Both the position numbers and the translations under genes were made by a program. From Flavipsychrobacter stenotrophus (GTDB lineage Bacteria; Bacteroidota; Bacteroidia; Chitinophagales; Chitinophagaceae): 5,921 nucleotides of DNA. Positions 4,786 to 5,921 of this stretch are shown in pieces (positions within the stretch are counted from its first letter, which is position 1; each line of letters begins with the position of its first letter). The notes beneath the pieces were generated by a model that worked only from the letters and a program-made list of their open reading frames with translations, searched no databases and was not told where the DNA came from. The stretch lies in contig CANCOG010000330.1 of NCBI GenBank assembly GCA_947379685.1, positions 1 to 5,921 on the forward strand, in the 5' to 3' direction.

Positions 4786-5583
4786 TTACCTGATCAGCAC
4801 GACTGTCCCGGTAAAATTTTTCTTTTCCCCGTGAGGGCCGGAAATGATGATGCTGTAGTTATAGTACCCCATATCCTGAGGAATACCATTGAATGTTCCA
4901 TCCCAACCGAACCTGATGTCATTGGTATTGTTATATACTACCTGACCCCAGCGGTTCTGAATAACAAAATCCACCAATGTATAATTACGCGGGTTTACTA
5001 TCCGAAAAACATCATTCTTGCCATCATTGTCGGGCGTAAAGGCCGTAGGTATAAAGAAGGGCTCAGGGGAAGCTATTTCAATGTTTACCTGTGCACTATC
5101 GCGGCAGCCAAAGGCATTCAGTCCTACAACTTTGTAAATGGTATTGGTAAGTGGTGTTGCCAACGGGTTATTGATATTCGGGTTGCTGAGGGTACGCTCA
5201 TCCGGCAACCAAACATAGTATTCGGCACCTGCGGCATTGAGCTGTATACTGCCACCAAATGGTATCACCTGCGAAGCAGTTACACCGGTAAGGGTAAGTG
5301 CCGGAAGCAAACGAACAGGTTGGGTATAAAACGTATCTACCCCATTTCTTACGACGCGGTAAACACCGGTATCAGCGTAAGTCATGCTTTGTCTAAAGGT
5401 GGTTTGCTGCGTGCTGGCAAAACCGTTAGGGCCTGTCCAGTAGTAGGTGTCTGTTGGTGTTCCGGGGAAGGATAACCGTAGTGCATCACCCAGGCATAAT
5501 GGTGTACTTACAAAAGCAGTAAGCGATTGCCCGTGTGCAGCAACTGTAAGAAAAGCAGATAGGAATAAAAATATGGATCTCAT
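4786..5583 (-). CDS. Secreted protein with Ig/PKD-like regions and type B T9SS C-terminal sorting domain
   Basis: This 265-residue protein starts with a signal peptide (MRSIFLFLSAFLTVAAHGQ, cleavage near 18-20) for Sec export. Residues about 22-92 look like an Ig-like beta domain (YYWTGPNGF, then DTGVYRVV at 71-78). About 95-170 resembles a PKD/Ig-like repeat (YYVWLPDERTLSNPNI, NTIYKVVGLNAFGC). The end is a gliding-motility-associated (CHU_C, type B) sorting domain from about 177: FIPTAFTPDNDGKNDVFRI, FVIQNRWGQVVY, FGWDGTFNG, MGYYNYSIII, FTGTVVLIR. This domain directs cargo through the type IX secretion system across the outer membrane. Such cargo is usually much larger; here no enzyme or long adhesin array is present, so the task is unknown, perhaps surface binding. 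The start codon fits the signal peptide; there is no Shine-Dalgarno and no clear TAnnTTTG promoter. It is convergent with the DUF62 gene. Confidence 0.9.
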   Translation of the reverse strand: MRSIFLFLSAFLTVAAHGQSLTAFVSTPLCLGDALRLSFPGTPTDTYYWTGPNGFASTQQTTFRQSMTYADTGVYRVVRNGVDTFYTQPVRLLPALTLTGVTASQVIPFGGSIQLNAAGAEYYVWLPDERTLSNPNINNPLATPLTNTIYKVVGLNAFGCRDSAQVNIEIASPEPFFIPTAFTPDNDGKNDVFRIVNPRNYTLVDFVIQNRWGQVVYNNTNDIRFGWDGTFNGIPQDMGYYNYSIIISGPHGEKKNFTGTVVLIR

Positions 5584-5629
5584 AATGTAATTGTTTTATA
5601 AGGGCTGCTTCAACTAAGCCAACAACAGC

Positions 5630-5642
5630 GCAAATAATTTGC
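5630..5642. promoter_or_regulatory. Inverted repeat in the divergent promoter region
   Basis: GCAAAT-A-ATTTGC is a perfect inverted repeat with 6-base arms and a 1-base centre. It lies 46 bases upstream of the minus-strand secreted-protein start. AAGGGC (5600-5605) and GCCCTT (5641-5646) form an outer pair around it. An operator role is possible but unsupported. The rest of 5584-5801 shows no gene. Confidence 0.25.
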
Positions 5643-5775
5643 CCTTTATTTCTAAGACAGGAAAAAATGAAAAAAAGATGGGTAGTGCGCCAAAATATTC
5701 GCTATTCAGCGACTAAGGCGTCAAAAAGCGGATGAATCAGGCTGGTGTTCTCCGGTAAAAGTATTTTTCAAACAC

Positions 5776-5783
5776 TATCTTTG
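5776..5783 (+). promoter_or_regulatory. Putative -7 box for the gene starting at 5802
   Basis: TATCTTTG fits TAnnTTTG and lies 18 bases before the ATG at 5802, implying a leader near 12 bases. No convincing TTTG is present at the right distance upstream, so only half of the promoter is supported. Confidence 0.4.
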
Positions 5784-5801
5784 AAGTACTATTATCATTG
5801 T

Positions 5802-5921
5802 ATGCGGACCTGCTTAATCCTCTTTTTATTCATAATTGTGTCGCTGCAAACTGTGGCGCAACAGCAATATGAGCTAAACGGTGGCTGGGTTTGCACGAAG
5901 TCTTCATCAATTAAGAGCGGT
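5802..5921 (+). CDS. Partial CDS: N-terminus of an exported protein, possibly a GH2-type glycoside hydrolase
   Basis: Forty codons are open from the ATG to the window end, so the gene is cut at its 3' side. The protein begins with a signal peptide (MRTCLILFLFIIVSLQTVA, probably cut before QQQ), which indicates export. The next residues, YELNGGWVCTKSSSIKSG (23-40), resemble the start of mature family 2 glycoside hydrolases (beta-mannosidase-like) of Bacteroidetes, where a 'LNxxWxCxxA..vk.sG' opening precedes the sugar-binding domain. That likeness is from memory and based on only 18 residues, so the family call is tentative. The CDS itself is supported by the signal peptide and the TATCTTTG box upstream. 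Confidence 0.6.
   Translation, partial: MRTCLILFLFIIVSLQTVAQQQYELNGGWVCTKSSSIKSG

Noticed and set aside
4831..5475. 214-codon open frame on the plus strand
   Set aside because: It lies wholly antisense to the secreted protein gene, whose signal peptide and sorting domain are unmistakable.
1..5921. CRISPR array, insertion sequence, tRNA or phage-defence genes
   Set aside because: No regularly spaced repeats, transposase-like product, cloverleaf or defence-type domain is visible anywhere in the window.

Overview
The window looks like chromosomal DNA of a Bacteroidetes bacterium, probably near the Chitinophagaceae. Four things point there. There are -7-type promoter boxes of the form TAnnTTTG. 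Shine-Dalgarno spacing in front of the genes is poor or absent. One gene encodes a secreted protein with a type B type-IX-secretion sorting domain. A-rich spacers sit in front of strong terminators. Family placement is inferred from style and not proven. No mobile element, CRISPR array, tRNA or rRNA is visible.

Layout: 1-190 is the leader of typA, with a Bacteroidetes-type promoter, a terminator-like hairpin and a second hairpin that masks a GGAGG. 191-1999 (+) is typA/bipA, a ribosome-associated translational GTPase. 2000-2362 is a 363-base gap holding A-rich heptamers, an intrinsic terminator, a tandem 10-mer, a possible inverted-repeat element and the ahcY promoter. 2363-3691 (+) is ahcY, S-adenosylhomocysteine hydrolase. 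3692-3872 holds a very strong terminator and a good promoter. 3873-4727 (+) is a divergent member of the SAM hydrolase (DUF62) family. 4786-5583 (-) is a small secreted protein with Ig/PKD-like regions and a type B sorting domain, convergent with the hydrolase gene. 5584-5801 is a divergent promoter region. 5802-5921 (+) is the start of another exported protein, possibly a family 2 glycoside hydrolase, cut by the window end.

Functional reading: typA and ahcY are conserved housekeeping genes with CGT/GAA-rich codon use, and their promoters share an identical 12-mer. ahcY and the DUF62 gene both concern S-adenosyl compounds and both would release adenosine if the second is active, but each has its own promoter and a terminator lies between them. 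The last two genes belong to the cell-surface/secreted inventory and appear unrelated.

The points most worth checking are the typA leader, which has several competing hairpins, and the DUF62 protein, which lacks most of the canonical catalytic signature. After those come the A-rich heptamer arrays that run from both stop codons into the terminators, and the inverted-repeat element between typA and ahcY. I did not find a clear, wholly new system here.
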